This document shows positions 33,518-41,761 of a stretch of 64,000 nt of DNA, piece by piece. The notes beneath the pieces are model-generated. The model was given only the letters and a program-made list of their open reading frames with translations. It was not told the origin of the DNA and did not search any database. The position numbers and the translations under genes are program-made. The stretch's first letter is position 1, and each line of letters starts with the position of its first letter. This stretch comes from a virus: positions 1-64,000 of IMG/VR virus record IMGVR_UViG_3300042988_001121; one strand, written 5' to 3'.

Positions 33518-34819
33518 ATGAAAACTGTACAACAACTCTTGGAAAAATGGGCACCCGTTCTGGATGCAGAAGGCGTTCCTACCATTGCTAACCGTCATCG
33601 TCGCGAAGTGACTGCTGTTCTGTTGGAAAACACAGAAAACGACATGAGCGAGCGTCGTCAACTGAACGAAGCTGCTCCTGTTACTCAAACTCAAGGCTAT
33701 CCTACCGATGGTTCCGGTTTGGCTAAATTCGATCCAGTGTTGATCAGCATGGTTCGCCGTTCTGCTCCACAGATGATTGCTTATGACGTTTGCGGCGTTC
33801 AGCCACTGCGTCAACCTACTGGTCTGGTGTTTGCTCTGCAAGCTCGTTATGGCAACCAATCTGGTGCCGAAGCTCTGTTCGGTGAAGCTAACTCCGGTTT
33901 CGGCGGCACTGGTACTCATGCTGGCACTGATCCTACTGCTGACTTCGTTGACCAAGACGCAGGTACTGCTGGCGACCAATTCGGTACAGTGACAACTGGC
34001 ACCGGTATGTCAACAGCAACTGCTGAAAGTTTGGGCGGTGGTGTTAATGCTTTCGGTGAAATGTCTTTCACTGTTGCTCAGATGACCGTTTCTGCTAAGA
34101 GCCGTGCTCTGCGTGCTGGTTACTCTGTTGAATTCGCTCAGGATATCAAGAACCTGCATGGTCTGGATGCTGATGCTGAGTTGTCTAGCATTCTGTCAAC
34201 AGAATTGCTGGCAGAAGTGAACCGCGAAGTTCTGCGTACAATCTACTCTGGCGCTAAAGTTGGTGCTCAAGACGCTACCAAAGCTGGTGTGTTTGACCTG
34301 TTGACTGACAGCGATGGTCGTTGGTTGGCAGAGCGTCACAAAGGTCTGTTGTTCCAGATCGAGCGTGAAGCTAACCGTATTGCTCAGACAACTCGTTTGG
34401 GTAAAGGTAACATCCTGATTTGTTCTTCTGACGTTGCTTCTGCTTTGGCTCTGGCTGGTGTGTTGGATTATGCTCCTGCTCTGGATGCAGCTAACAGCAT
34501 CAACGTTGATGAGTCTAGCGCAACTTTCGCTGGTGTTCTGAACAAGAAGATCAAAGTATATGTTGACCCATATGCTGGCGCTGCTGGTACACAAAACCAA
34601 TTCTTCTGCGTTGGTTACAAAGGTGACAGCGCATGGAAAGCCGGTTTGTTCTATTGCCCATATGTTCCTCTGCAACTGGTTCGTACAACTGATCCAGCTA
34701 CAATGACCCCAACAATGGCTTACCGGATGCGGTACGGTATCGCCCGTCACCCTCTGTTCCAAGGTGCCGGTCGTACCAATGAGTTCTATCGCATTGCGGC
34801 AGTTCGTAACGTTTTGTAA
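33518..34819 (+). CDS. 23: Major capsid protein, T4 gp23-like
   Basis: A 433-residue HK97-fold capsid protein. LVFALQARYGNQSGAEALFGEAN, FGEMSFTVAQMTVSAKSRALRAGYSVEFAQDI and LAERHKGLLFQIEREANRIAQTTRLGKGNILICSSDVASAL match gp23, as do YVPLQLVRTTDPATMTPTMAYRMRYGI and HPLFQ. A gp21-type cleavage site (L/I-x-E) in RRQLNE followed by AAPV, after residue 51, would remove the propeptide (inference). The protein is shorter than T4 gp23 (521). The codon use is strikingly rich in GCT/GGT/CTG relative to its neighbours, as expected of a highly expressed gene. A strong terminator follows. Confidence 0.95.
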   Translation: MKTVQQLLEKWAPVLDAEGVPTIANRHRREVTAVLLENTENDMSERRQLNEAAPVTQTQGYPTDGSGLAKFDPVLISMVRRSAPQMIAYDVCGVQPLRQPTGLVFALQARYGNQSGAEALFGEANSGFGGTGTHAGTDPTADFVDQDAGTAGDQFGTVTTGTGMSTATAESLGGGVNAFGEMSFTVAQMTVSAKSRALRAGYSVEFAQDIKNLHGLDADAELSSILSTELLAEVNREVLRTIYSGAKVGAQDATKAGVFDLLTDSDGRWLAERHKGLLFQIEREANRIAQTTRLGKGNILICSSDVASALALAGVLDYAPALDAANSINVDESSATFAGVLNKKIKVYVDPYAGAAGTQNQFFCVGYKGDSAWKAGLFYCPYVPLQLVRTTDPATMTPTMAYRMRYGIARHPLFQGAGRTNEFYRIAAVRNVL

Positions 34820-34834
34820 AATACAAAACTTAAC

Positions 34835-34859
34835 AAAAGGGCACTTCGGTGCCCTTTTT
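34835..34859 (+). terminator. Strong, probably bidirectional terminator after capsid gene
   Basis: GGGCAC, a TTCG tetraloop and GTGCCC form a 6-bp GC-rich stem (extended by A-T pairs to ten), followed by TTTTT on the + strand and preceded by AAAA, giving a T-run on the minus strand. It lies 15 bp after the capsid stop and its end touches the minus-strand endonuclease stop codon (34859-34861), so it can end transcription from both converging genes. Confidence 0.95.
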
Positions 34860-36499
34860 CATTTCTTTATCCCATAAACTTTGTTTCCGAAGTCATAAAT
34901 CTTTGAATACCCCAATTGTACCATAATATCTTCTGTTTTCATTGAAGAAAATTCAGGGTATTTTTCAATAAGTTTCCAGCGCTGAAACGTCATTCTGGAG
35001 TAACGCTTGCCGCCCTTATACCAACTGAACCCTTGCTCTGTTTGTTTTAGTTCAGTGAACCCCATATTTTCATATAGTTTTCCTGTTCCCCACCGAAGAT
35101 CACAATAAGAAATAATAGAGTCTGGTTTAGCGGATGACATAAAATGTTTTAGCAGTTTAGATGCACCGCCGATAACATTCGTATCGTTCAATGAGCAAAA
35201 TCGGAGCAATTCATACTGGTACTCTTTATTGAATCTAGACAAACCAAATGTCATTACAGCAACGAGTTCACCTGAATGTATTAGACCATATCTATGTTTT
35301 GATTGACACCAGCCCTGTATGTGATTTGTTTCAATAAATTCTCTACACTCAGTTTCTGTTAATTCAATGACAGAACATTTTCTTGCATGAATCTTTTTTT
35401 CTGTGATACCAAATATAGAACGAAGTCTTGAATAAACAATGTCTTCATTTTCGTCATCAAAGATTTTAATCAATCTGATACCAATTGAATCGCACATAAC
35501 TTTCTTGTGGTAATCGTCTTTATCTCGATGGAAGTAAAGACCATCATATTCAATCGCAATATTTTTCTCTGGAACAACTATATCCAACTCATATGGAGCA
35601 ATAAGTGTTCTGTCGTTTACCAAACAATTGAAACCGGCGTTCTGTAACATATCAACGATTCTTTTCTGTGGAACCGATCTGATGTTGCATTTAGGACAGA
35701 ATAATTCTTTTTTACTGAGAATGCTAGCCGAAAATTCAGTTGAACAGCAATTACATTTCCAGTTATATTTCTGATATCGAATATCCGATTCAATATACTT
35801 TTCAACTGTATCAAGACATTTTATGTTGCATGTAGTTTCAAGTAATGAAACCTTTTCTTTAAACCAAGGTATCGCAACATTCTGGTTATAGGTATCATTC
35901 AGTTTTCTTGACCCGAGCCTTTGTTGACGAATATTGTCTCTGTATTCTAAATTTGCATCTTTACAATCAACTGAACAGAAATCAGCAATACTTTTACCAT
36001 AAGGAGTTTGACTGACATTGTGAACAGGAATGATATCACCACACTCTTTACATTTCCGAATCAATTCGGAGCCATATTTTTCTATCTGAAGTAATGTCTT
36101 GATATCATTGAAATCGTGTTTCTCTTTAAGAGAGTCAACCGTTGCTTTTGACAGAAACTTATCTACCTTGCTCCATGAAAGATTACCATTCTGATCATAT
36201 AGAATAGAAAAATCTTCCAATATCGGTAAAGAAGAATCTTTTGTAGCAGAATACTCGTATTTACATTTCAATGAACAAGTTGATCCAAAAGACCCTTTCT
36301 TGAAATTGAGTCGGTCGAATACATCACCACATACCTTACATGTAGGAATCTCACCATGAATAACACCGGCTATCAGAGTCATTGCAGATAGCCCCTTGCG
36401 AACACCAAGGTAGGATTCAACCATTTCTCTATCTTCTGAAAAGGAAGATAACACATTGCTATTCAAGCCGCCCTGTTTGTTCAAATACTTTTCTAACAT
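34859..36499 (-). CDS. Free-standing homing endonuclease (VSR/EDxHD type) with Mom-like C-terminal domain
   Basis: A 546-residue minus-strand protein; ATG at 36499 is preferred (GGGG six bases ahead on its strand) over the ATG at 36523. Several zinc-finger pairs lie at the N-terminal side (CKVCGDVF, CKECGDII, CNCCSTEF...CPKC). The nuclease core APYELDIVVPEKNIAIEYDG then HRDKDDYHKKVMCDSIGIRLIKIFDDE has the aspartate/glutamate/histidine layout of VSR-fold homing enzymes. The last ~180 residues (IELTETECREFIETNHIQG, LVAVMTFGLSRF, YELLRFCSLNDTNVIGGASKLL) resemble the Mom/acetyltransferase-like tail of many phage homing endonucleases. It is the only clear protein gene on this strand and interrupts the late operon. 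Confidence 0.85.
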   Translation of the reverse strand: MLEKYLNKQGGLNSNVLSSFSEDREMVESYLGVRKGLSAMTLIAGVIHGEIPTCKVCGDVFDRLNFKKGSFGSTCSLKCKYEYSATKDSSLPILEDFSILYDQNGNLSWSKVDKFLSKATVDSLKEKHDFNDIKTLLQIEKYGSELIRKCKECGDIIPVHNVSQTPYGKSIADFCSVDCKDANLEYRDNIRQQRLGSRKLNDTYNQNVAIPWFKEKVSLLETTCNIKCLDTVEKYIESDIRYQKYNWKCNCCSTEFSASILSKKELFCPKCNIRSVPQKRIVDMLQNAGFNCLVNDRTLIAPYELDIVVPEKNIAIEYDGLYFHRDKDDYHKKVMCDSIGIRLIKIFDDENEDIVYSRLRSIFGITEKKIHARKCSVIELTETECREFIETNHIQGWCQSKHRYGLIHSGELVAVMTFGLSRFNKEYQYELLRFCSLNDTNVIGGASKLLKHFMSSAKPDSIISYCDLRWGTGKLYENMGFTELKQTEQGFSWYKGGKRYSRMTFQRWKLIEKYPEFSSMKTEDIMVQLGYSKIYDFGNKVYGIKK

Positions 36500-36531
36500 A
36501 AATACCCCAACAAAATAATTCATAGTATATC

Positions 36532-36735
36532 ATGGAATCAAGAACACATCAATTGGATAACACAAAACTCTCGGGTAACATCTTTGAAAGCATTCTAGCT
36601 GCTTCTCATGATTGCTATATGAGTCGAAGAAGGGAAAACAGAAACATAGAACTCGGGGCAGATGCACCAAGAGGAAAAGAATCTGCTTTCATTGGTGGCT
36701 GTGTAACGAGTCTTCTGAAGGTACAAAATGGCTGA
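36532..36735 (+). CDS. Uncharacterised small protein
   Basis: A 67-residue protein, MESRTHQLDNTKLSGNIFESIL, then HDCYMSRRRENRNIELGADAPRGKESAFIGGCVTSLLKVQNG. It is basic in the middle. The gene is divergent from the homing endonuclease with a 32-bp gap and overlaps the next virion-like gene by 8 bp. No family recognised. The overlap with a plausible virion gene argues that it is real. Confidence 0.5.
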   Translation: MESRTHQLDNTKLSGNIFESILAASHDCYMSRRRENRNIELGADAPRGKESAFIGGCVTSLLKVQNG

Positions 36736-37210
36736 TGCTGGTTTTAACCATCTACAGACAAATGCATTCACGTTTACTTTACAGAGGATGCAAGCAACTA
36801 CCTTTAGAATAACTTCAGCCGAGGTGCCATCAATTACTGTTCCTCCACCAAGTACAGGAACACAGGGAGCAACACAATATCATCCCGGTAGTTTCACTGA
36901 GTTTGATGAATTGTCTCTGAGATTTATTGTTGATGAAGACCTTCAGAATTACGAAGAAATATATCATTGGATAACACAACAGAGATATGCTATTGGCACT
37001 GCATATCAGCCAAAGTCAGATGCAGAGAAATTATTAGTGAGTGATGGGTTTCTAACGACTCTGACTAATAAGAGCAATCCAAATAGAACAATCTATTTTA
37101 AGGATATGTTTCCTATTGCATTAGGTAGTCTTGCATTCAATGTTCAAGAGACACCAGAACCATTGACATGTTGGGTAACATTTAGATTCAGTTACTTTGA
37201 GTTGAGGTGA
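36728..37210 (+). CDS. Tail-tube-fold virion protein
   Basis: A 160-residue protein following the pattern of tail-tube superfamily members: FTFTLQRMQATTFRITSAEVPSITVPPPS, then FTEFDELSLRFIVDEDLQNYEEIYHWITQ, and at the end TCWVTFRFSYFELR. Such proteins occur as tube initiators or baseplate-tube junction components in cyanophages and related viruses. It is not recognisably T4 gp48, gp54 or gp3. Overlap with the previous gene suggests shared expression. The place between homing endonuclease and the structured block is isolated from other tail genes. Confidence 0.6.
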   Translation: MADAGFNHLQTNAFTFTLQRMQATTFRITSAEVPSITVPPPSTGTQGATQYHPGSFTEFDELSLRFIVDEDLQNYEEIYHWITQQRYAIGTAYQPKSDAEKLLVSDGFLTTLTNKSNPNRTIYFKDMFPIALGSLAFNVQETPEPLTCWVTFRFSYFELR

Positions 37211-37219
37211 TCATCATTA

Positions 37220-37860
37220 CAGGTACTCTGTACTCATAAGGATTCATTAGACTCTGTTTGGGTAAACCAAACCATAGTGTGCTCCGCACATCGCTACGCG
37301 ATCATCCTTTATTTTTCTTTTTTCTTTTCGCGACTCCCTCCGGTCATACAGCGGTTGAGAAAAACAAAGTTACCCCGTTTCCGGGGGTAAGACGATGTTT
37401 CTCCCAACCACCGTATGATTTAAATCAGCATAGCTGATCATACATCGGCGTCGAATGAACTTAGTTTGATTTACAACCCCATTCCTATCTCAGAATGTTT
37501 AGGTAGCGCGGTGATTAAACGCTTTACGTAGTTACCTCTATCACTGTGGGTACTGACAAGAAATCAAACGTCTTCCGGGTTACTCAGTGTTCTACAGAAC
37601 AAAATTCACTCCGGTTGTCAATACCGTGGCACGCCCGCAGGTGCCTCTGCCCACCCTATTTCAGATCATAGTGAGCTTACCCTACTCTTTCTTTCACCAC
37701 CCGTTATCTACGATAAACTGAATTCGTGTTTTTCGGGAGGAACCATATCCTCTTGTGGTCTACTCGATTAGATGTAGTCAATCCATTTAGCTATGTGGTC
37801 AACCCATAGCCTAAGTCATCAATGCTTCGTTACGCTGCCATTGACACCAGCTACAGACAG
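37220..37860 (-). ncRNA. Candidate large structured non-coding RNA locus
   Basis: About 850 bp (37211-38061) contain no convincing protein gene, far longer than any other gap here. On the minus strand there are stable hairpins in series: CATACGG...GTATG enclosing TTACCCC with a GAAA tetraloop (37345-37417), GGCAC/GTGCC (37628-37645), GTTC/GAAC (37591-37602), GCTATG/CATAGC (37790-37810) and TCAATG/CATTGA (37819-37844). A GNRA loop appears only in minus-strand reading, and a CATAAATA late-like motif on that strand sits at 38010-38017. Large ornate RNAs (GOLLD/ROOL size class) occur in phages; this is an analogy, not a match. It might instead be a decayed element. Confidence 0.4.
37345..37417 (-). 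ncRNA. Long hairpin with internal GAAA-loop hairpin
   Basis: Outer arms CATACxGCGGTTGxGAAA and TTTCTCxCAACCxxCGTATG pair over about 20 nt with bulges. The inner arms TTACCCC and GGGGTAA (37370-37390) close a 7-nt loop that on the minus strand contains GAAA. Both arms retain pairing through their imperfect stretches, which is better than expected by chance in this AT-rich genome. It is the most stable part of the block. Confidence 0.75.
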
Positions 37861-37920
37861 TTTAAGGAGTAGATTGCGGCTCCATCAACAGAACAGTAGT
37901 TTTAAGTGGTACTCGTCACT

Positions 37921-37928
37921 GATAAATA
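37921..37928 (+). promoter_or_regulatory. Late-like motif GATAAATA
   Basis: GATAAATA immediately after the first exact 32-bp repeat, on the + strand, and upstream of uvsY. It differs from the T4 late consensus only at its first base. The distance to the gene (over 130 bp) makes direct use uncertain. Confidence 0.35.
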
Positions 37929-38009
37929 AAATGCAGTTTAGTGAGTATGCGGCTCAACAGATGGTACAGCAGAACAGTAGTTTTAAGTGGTACTCGTCAC
38001 TAACTTGGA

Positions 38010-38017
38010 TATTTATG
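38010..38017 (-). promoter_or_regulatory. Late-like motif CATAAATA, minus strand
   Basis: TATTTATG on the + strand reads CATAAATA on the minus strand. Transcription from here would run leftwards through the structured block, with no protein gene in reach before the antisense 36728 gene. This is the main hint for a minus-strand RNA. Confidence 0.4.
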
Positions 38018-38139
38018 TTTTCGATGAACTGGTATTTTAACGTGGTACTCGGCACGAACAGATGCTATTTATCAACACTATAACACAGAAAACGTTTGAG
38101 TCAACACATTGGTTGACACATTTTGAAAATAAATTATTT

Positions 38140-38580
38140 ATGCTTGATCATGAACAGCTTTTGACCGAATGGGAAACCGATTGTAAGGTTCCCTCTGATG
38201 CTCTGTTAGAGCGCATGTACAGACACCCCATCCTTCATAGCAAGTATCTTGGCTACCTACAGTCTTATAAGATCAGTAGTCGTAAGGTCACACTTCGCTA
38301 TCAGAAACTCCGGCTCCTGAAGACCCGTTACTATAACGGAGAACTGTCAGAAGAAGAACTAATTGAGAACAATCTTAAACAGTACCTGTATAAGCGACCT
38401 TTGAAGTCGGAAATGGAATCTCTACTGGATGCCGATGCTGATCTTCAGAAACTTCAGGAACAGATTCTGTATATCGAGACTTTGATTCAGAGTACCGAGG
38501 CTATCATGAAAGAGTTGACTAACCAACACTATCTGTTCAAAAATATCATTGAACAGACCAAATATCTTACAGGGAATTGA
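38140..38580 (+). CDS. uvsY: Recombination mediator, T4 UvsY-like
   Basis: A helical protein matching UvsY: LHSKYLGYLQSYKISSRKVTLRYQKLRLLKTRYYNGEL, then KSEMESLLDADADLQKLQEQI, and TEAIMKELTNQHYLFKNIIEQ. ATG 38140 (MLDHEQLLTEW) gives 146 residues, close to T4's 137; an upstream ATG at 38062 adds 26 residues with no T4 counterpart and cannot be excluded. UvsY loads UvsX on gp32-coated single strands. It precedes a small gene and uvsW, as in T4. Confidence 0.8.
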   Translation: MLDHEQLLTEWETDCKVPSDALLERMYRHPILHSKYLGYLQSYKISSRKVTLRYQKLRLLKTRYYNGELSEEELIENNLKQYLYKRPLKSEMESLLDADADLQKLQEQILYIETLIQSTEAIMKELTNQHYLFKNIIEQTKYLTGN

Positions 38581-38581
38581 A

Positions 38582-38854
38582 ATGTTTAGAGGCGCAGTAA
38601 CACTTGACAAAAATACTGTTATCAATTTTTTGAACTCACATGGAGTCGATCTTGTTCAATGGGTAGCGGATAAACTGGATAACCCAAAGATCGTTTACAT
38701 GCACAGTAACATTTTTGTGGTCGGCGAATCAACAGAATTTTCTGTTGCCAAATCTAGTATGGAATCTTACCCTCTTTACTCACTGAGATTTTTTGGTGTT
38801 GATTTACTTGACTACGCTTTTGAGGAACTGAGATTTCAATCAGTGGTTCTATGA
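38582..38854 (+). CDS. Small protein between uvsY and uvsW
   Basis: A 90-residue protein beginning MFRGAVTLDKNTVINFLNSHG; AGGGA lies 8 bp ahead. Predicted mixed alpha/beta (WVADKLDNPKIVYMHSNIFVVGE). T4 also has small genes (uvsY.-1, uvsY.-2) here; similarity is positional only. It overlaps uvsW by 4 bp. Confidence 0.5.
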   Translation: MFRGAVTLDKNTVINFLNSHGVDLVQWVADKLDNPKIVYMHSNIFVVGESTEFSVAKSSMESYPLYSLRFFGVDLLDYAFEELRFQSVVL

Positions 38855-40335
38855 CAGACATTATTATTCGTAAGGTCAATGAGACATATCTTGAAGTCGT
38901 ATCTGACATGGATACGGCTTTCGTTATCTCTGATAGTTATAGTTTCAGACCAGATGGGTATCGATTCATGCCAGAGTATAAGGCAGGTCGATGGGATGGG
39001 TATATCAGAATGTTCAATATGGGAACCCGCAGAATGTTATTGGGTCTGAAAAATGATCTGATTCAATTCTGTGAACAAAGAAATTACTCATATTCCCTTG
39101 AAAACTTCGACGATCAGTCACTGAATCTCTCTGACAGTGATGTAGATGCCTTTATTTCGCGTTTAAACGCCTTTGGAGGCGATAAACCGTTACAGGTAAG
39201 GGGATACCAGCGGTATGCCATTAAAACGGCTCTAAACGCCTCTAGATCGATTTTAAAGGCAACTACTGGCGCAGGTAAATCTTTTATTCAATACGCGCTA
39301 TCAAGATACCTTTCCGAAGAACTTGGACTAAAGGTTCTGATTCTTGTTCCAACAGTGGCGCTTACTACTCAGATGAAGAATGATTTTGCTGATTATTCTT
39401 CTCGGTCTGATTGGTCTGCCGAAAAGAATGTTCATACAATCAGTGCTGGTCTTGATAAAGACACAGATAAACCAATTGTGGTCAGCACATTCCAATCTAT
39501 CTATAAGATGCCAGTGGAATGGTATGAGCAGTTTGGGGCAATTATTGGCGATGAAGGTCATAAGATAAAGTCTTCTACAATATCTTCGATCTTCATGAAT
39601 TCAACTAAATGTAGATTCAAGATCGCCTGCACAGGCACATTGCACGATATGAAGTGTCACCTGAAGCAGATGATTGGGTTGACAGGCGATGTAGTTGAAG
39701 TTGCTGATGCAAAGGATTTGATTGCCGAGGGTCAGTTGGTTCCATTGAAAGTATCTGGAATTATATTGACCTATGACAAAGAAGTTGCAAAAGCAATGAA
39801 AAAAGCTGACTATGAAACGGAGATAAAATACATTGTCACGAACACCAAGCGGAACAAGTTCATTGCGAATCTGGCGCTGAAATGTAAGGGAACTACTTTA
39901 CTTCTATATAGGTTCATTGATCTTCAGGGTGATCCGCTGTATAAGATGTTATGTGAAAGAACAGATAGAACTGTTCACTTCATTGATGCCGATGTTGATA
40001 GAGAGACAAGAGAAGAAATCCGTCAGAGCGCAAATAAATCTGATGACGATATTATTGTTGGTAGCTACGGATGTATGAGCACTGGCATCAATCTTCCTGC
40101 GATTGAAAACATCATTTTCTGTCATCCAGTGAAGTCCAAGATCACGGTTCTTCAGAGCATTGGTAGGGGTCTGCGGCTGAAGGAAGGTAAGACACACTGT
40201 AATCTCTATGACATTACCGATAATATGACGTATAATAGAAAGCAGAACACAACTTTCTCGCACTTCAGTGAGCGTGTTGGTATGTACGGCTCAGAAGGGC
40301 ACTCTGTTAAACTTATTACGATTCCATTTGAATGA
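38851..40335 (+). CDS. uvsW: UvsW-like DNA/RNA helicase
   Basis: A 494-residue SF2 helicase. Walker A is ATTGAGKS (137-144), preceded by LQVRGYQRYAIKTAL, a typical Q-like approach. Motif II is AIIGDEGHKI, with the DEGH variant of UvsW, and motif VI is QSIGRGLRLKEGK. The first 90 residues (AFVISDSYSFRP...PEYKAGRWDGYIRM) are the UvsW N-terminal substrate-recognition domain. UvsW unwinds branched recombination and R-loop intermediates. It starts at an ATGA overlap. Confidence 0.9.
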   Translation: MTDIIIRKVNETYLEVVSDMDTAFVISDSYSFRPDGYRFMPEYKAGRWDGYIRMFNMGTRRMLLGLKNDLIQFCEQRNYSYSLENFDDQSLNLSDSDVDAFISRLNAFGGDKPLQVRGYQRYAIKTALNASRSILKATTGAGKSFIQYALSRYLSEELGLKVLILVPTVALTTQMKNDFADYSSRSDWSAEKNVHTISAGLDKDTDKPIVVSTFQSIYKMPVEWYEQFGAIIGDEGHKIKSSTISSIFMNSTKCRFKIACTGTLHDMKCHLKQMIGLTGDVVEVADAKDLIAEGQLVPLKVSGIILTYDKEVAKAMKKADYETEIKYIVTNTKRNKFIANLALKCKGTTLLLYRFIDLQGDPLYKMLCERTDRTVHFIDADVDRETREEIRQSANKSDDDIIVGSYGCMSTGINLPAIENIIFCHPVKSKITVLQSIGRGLRLKEGKTHCNLYDITDNMTYNRKQNTTFSHFSERVGMYGSEGHSVKLITIPFE

Positions 40336-40751
40336 AACCAACATTACTGTCACTACTCACTGTCAATAGTGAGCAAATTCTTGGCGACTATCTTTTCGAG
40401 GAAACAGAACTGGATAAGGACACAGGCGAAAGTCTTGGCTATATCTATCTTCTGTTTCCGATTCGGATCATGCAACAGAGCATGGTTCATCAGTCTTCAA
40501 AGGTGTCAACAATATTTGTTCCGCAACTGATGTTACCGTTCGGTAAGTCGAATGTTCATAAGTTCCGTAAAGACTTCTTTGTTCACATGACCATTTGTAG
40601 CGATTATGACCGCCGCTACTATAATAGCATCCTTGAGGAAATCCTTGCTGTTGAGACAAAGCGAAAATTGTTGTCTAGTTCTTACTTTGATCAGGTAGAA
40701 TACGCATACAAGAAATTTGATATGCACCACGGAACCACAACAATTCAATGA
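40332..40751 (+). CDS. Uncharacterised protein between helicase and primase
   Basis: A 139-residue protein (ATGA start). Contains GYIYLLFPIRIMQQSMVHQS, PQLMLPFGKSNVHKFRKDFF and RRYYNSILEEILAVETKRKLLSSSYF. It appears as a compact mixed-fold protein with a conserved-looking core and no enzymatic motif. It overlaps primase by 4 bp. Its place with replication genes suggests a role in replication or repair, as a guess. Confidence 0.5.
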   Translation: MKPTLLSLLTVNSEQILGDYLFEETELDKDTGESLGYIYLLFPIRIMQQSMVHQSSKVSTIFVPQLMLPFGKSNVHKFRKDFFVHMTICSDYDRRYYNSILEEILAVETKRKLLSSSYFDQVEYAYKKFDMHHGTTTIQ

Positions 40752-41761
40752 CAGCACTTTATATAGAAATCTCCTACTCAAAACAAGTAGGGGCTGCTCT
40801 TGAGCGTTTTCGTGTAAAACGTGAATCTCCTTTTCTGGCAGCGGCTCGATGCCCAATCTGTGGCGACTCAGCTAAAAGTAAGTCAAAGACTCGTTTCATC
40901 TTCTATGAGCGAGAAAGTCATATCAATGTGATGTGTCATAATTGTGGCTACAGTAGCTCTGTTGTCACATTTCTGAAGAATCATTACAACAGTCTCTATA
41001 ACGAATATATCATTGAGAAATATAGAGTAACCGGAAATGATAGAGAAAAAGAAACATTTAAAATACCTGTCTCTGCGCCTGTCATTAAACCAAATTCATT
41101 AGATTTACCTCTGGTTAAAAATCTTCCGGTAACTCATATTGCGAGACAATATGTTGATTCAAGAAACTTGCCTGAATATGGGTTTCAATTTGCAGAAGAC
41201 TTTTATGGGTTCTGTCAGCAATATAATAGTTCTATACCCGAGACTAAAAACAAAGAACCTAGACTCATAATTCCTTTCTTTGATCGGAAAGGAAACGTAT
41301 TTGCATTTCAGGGGCGCGATCTAACAGGAAAGAGCAAGCAAAAATATATTACCATCACGATTGATGACAAGACACCAAAAATATTTGGTATAGATCGTCT
41401 TGATGTTAAGCAGCCTGTTATCATTGTCGAGGGTCCAATTGATTCGTTGTTTCTTCCGAATTGCATTGCATCCGTGAATGCTTCTTTGGTTGCCACTGCC
41501 AAAAAGTTGACCGGAGTAATAAATAAAACCTCCACCACACTAGTCTATGATAATGAACCGAGAAATAAAATTATCGTAGAGCAGTATCAGAAGGCTATTG
41601 ATGCCGGATATCCAATAGTCATATGGAGTAAAGAGTGCGAGGGGCTTAAAGATGTTAATGACATGATTCTTGCTGGAATCGATGTTAAGAAGGTGATCAA
41701 AAAGAACACTTTTAGTGGTATAATGGCGAAGATAAAATTTTTGGAGTGGAAAAAGGTATGA
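40748..41761 (+). CDS. 61: DNA primase, T4 gp61-like
   Basis: A 337-residue primase. A zinc-binding module near residues 37-64 (ARCPICGDSAK and VMCHNCGYSS), then a TOPRIM-type core with PVIIVEGPIDSLFLPN (glutamate and DxD-type motif) and a domain ending in EGLKDVNDMILAGIDV. It makes RNA primers with the gp41 helicase. It is the T4 gp61 length. Overlap with the next gene is at the start of NrdA (ATGA). Confidence 0.85.
   Translation: MTALYIEISYSKQVGAALERFRVKRESPFLAAARCPICGDSAKSKSKTRFIFYERESHINVMCHNCGYSSSVVTFLKNHYNSLYNEYIIEKYRVTGNDREKETFKIPVSAPVIKPNSLDLPLVKNLPVTHIARQYVDSRNLPEYGFQFAEDFYGFCQQYNSSIPETKNKEPRLIIPFFDRKGNVFAFQGRDLTGKSKQKYITITIDDKTPKIFGIDRLDVKQPVIIVEGPIDSLFLPNCIASVNASLVATAKKLTGVINKTSTTLVYDNEPRNKIIVEQYQKAIDAGYPIVIWSKECEGLKDVNDMILAGIDVKKVIKKNTFSGIMAKIKFLEWKKV

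Larger units (their letters stand above)
37889..38054 (+). repeat. 32-bp direct repeats (two exact, one degenerate)
   Basis: A 32-bp segment starting CAGAACAGTAGTTTTAAGTG and ending TACTCGTCACT occurs at 37889-37920 and 37970-38001 with identical sequence. A third, degenerate form lies at 38026-38054 (GAACtggtaTTTTAAcGTGGTACTCgGCAC). Spacing is 81 then ~56 bp. They lie at the edge of the structured block and before uvsY, where late-like motifs on both strands occur. They could be protein-binding sites, or the target duplication of a lost mobile element. Confidence 0.85.

Noticed and set aside
36612-36812. A + strand frame overlapping the genes at 36532 and 36728
   Set aside because: It overlaps both better-supported genes in another frame and has no ribosome site.
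37211-38061. A decayed IS605/TnpB element or its guide RNA on the minus strand
   Set aside because: Short peptide pieces on the minus strand do not form a TnpB catalytic pattern and no transposon ends are recognisable; kept only as an alternative to a structured RNA.
37793-38083. A 96-residue open frame containing NSSFKWYSSL twice
   Set aside because: The repeat of the peptide comes from the 32-bp DNA repeat, there is no ribosome site, and composition is unlike the neighbouring proteins.
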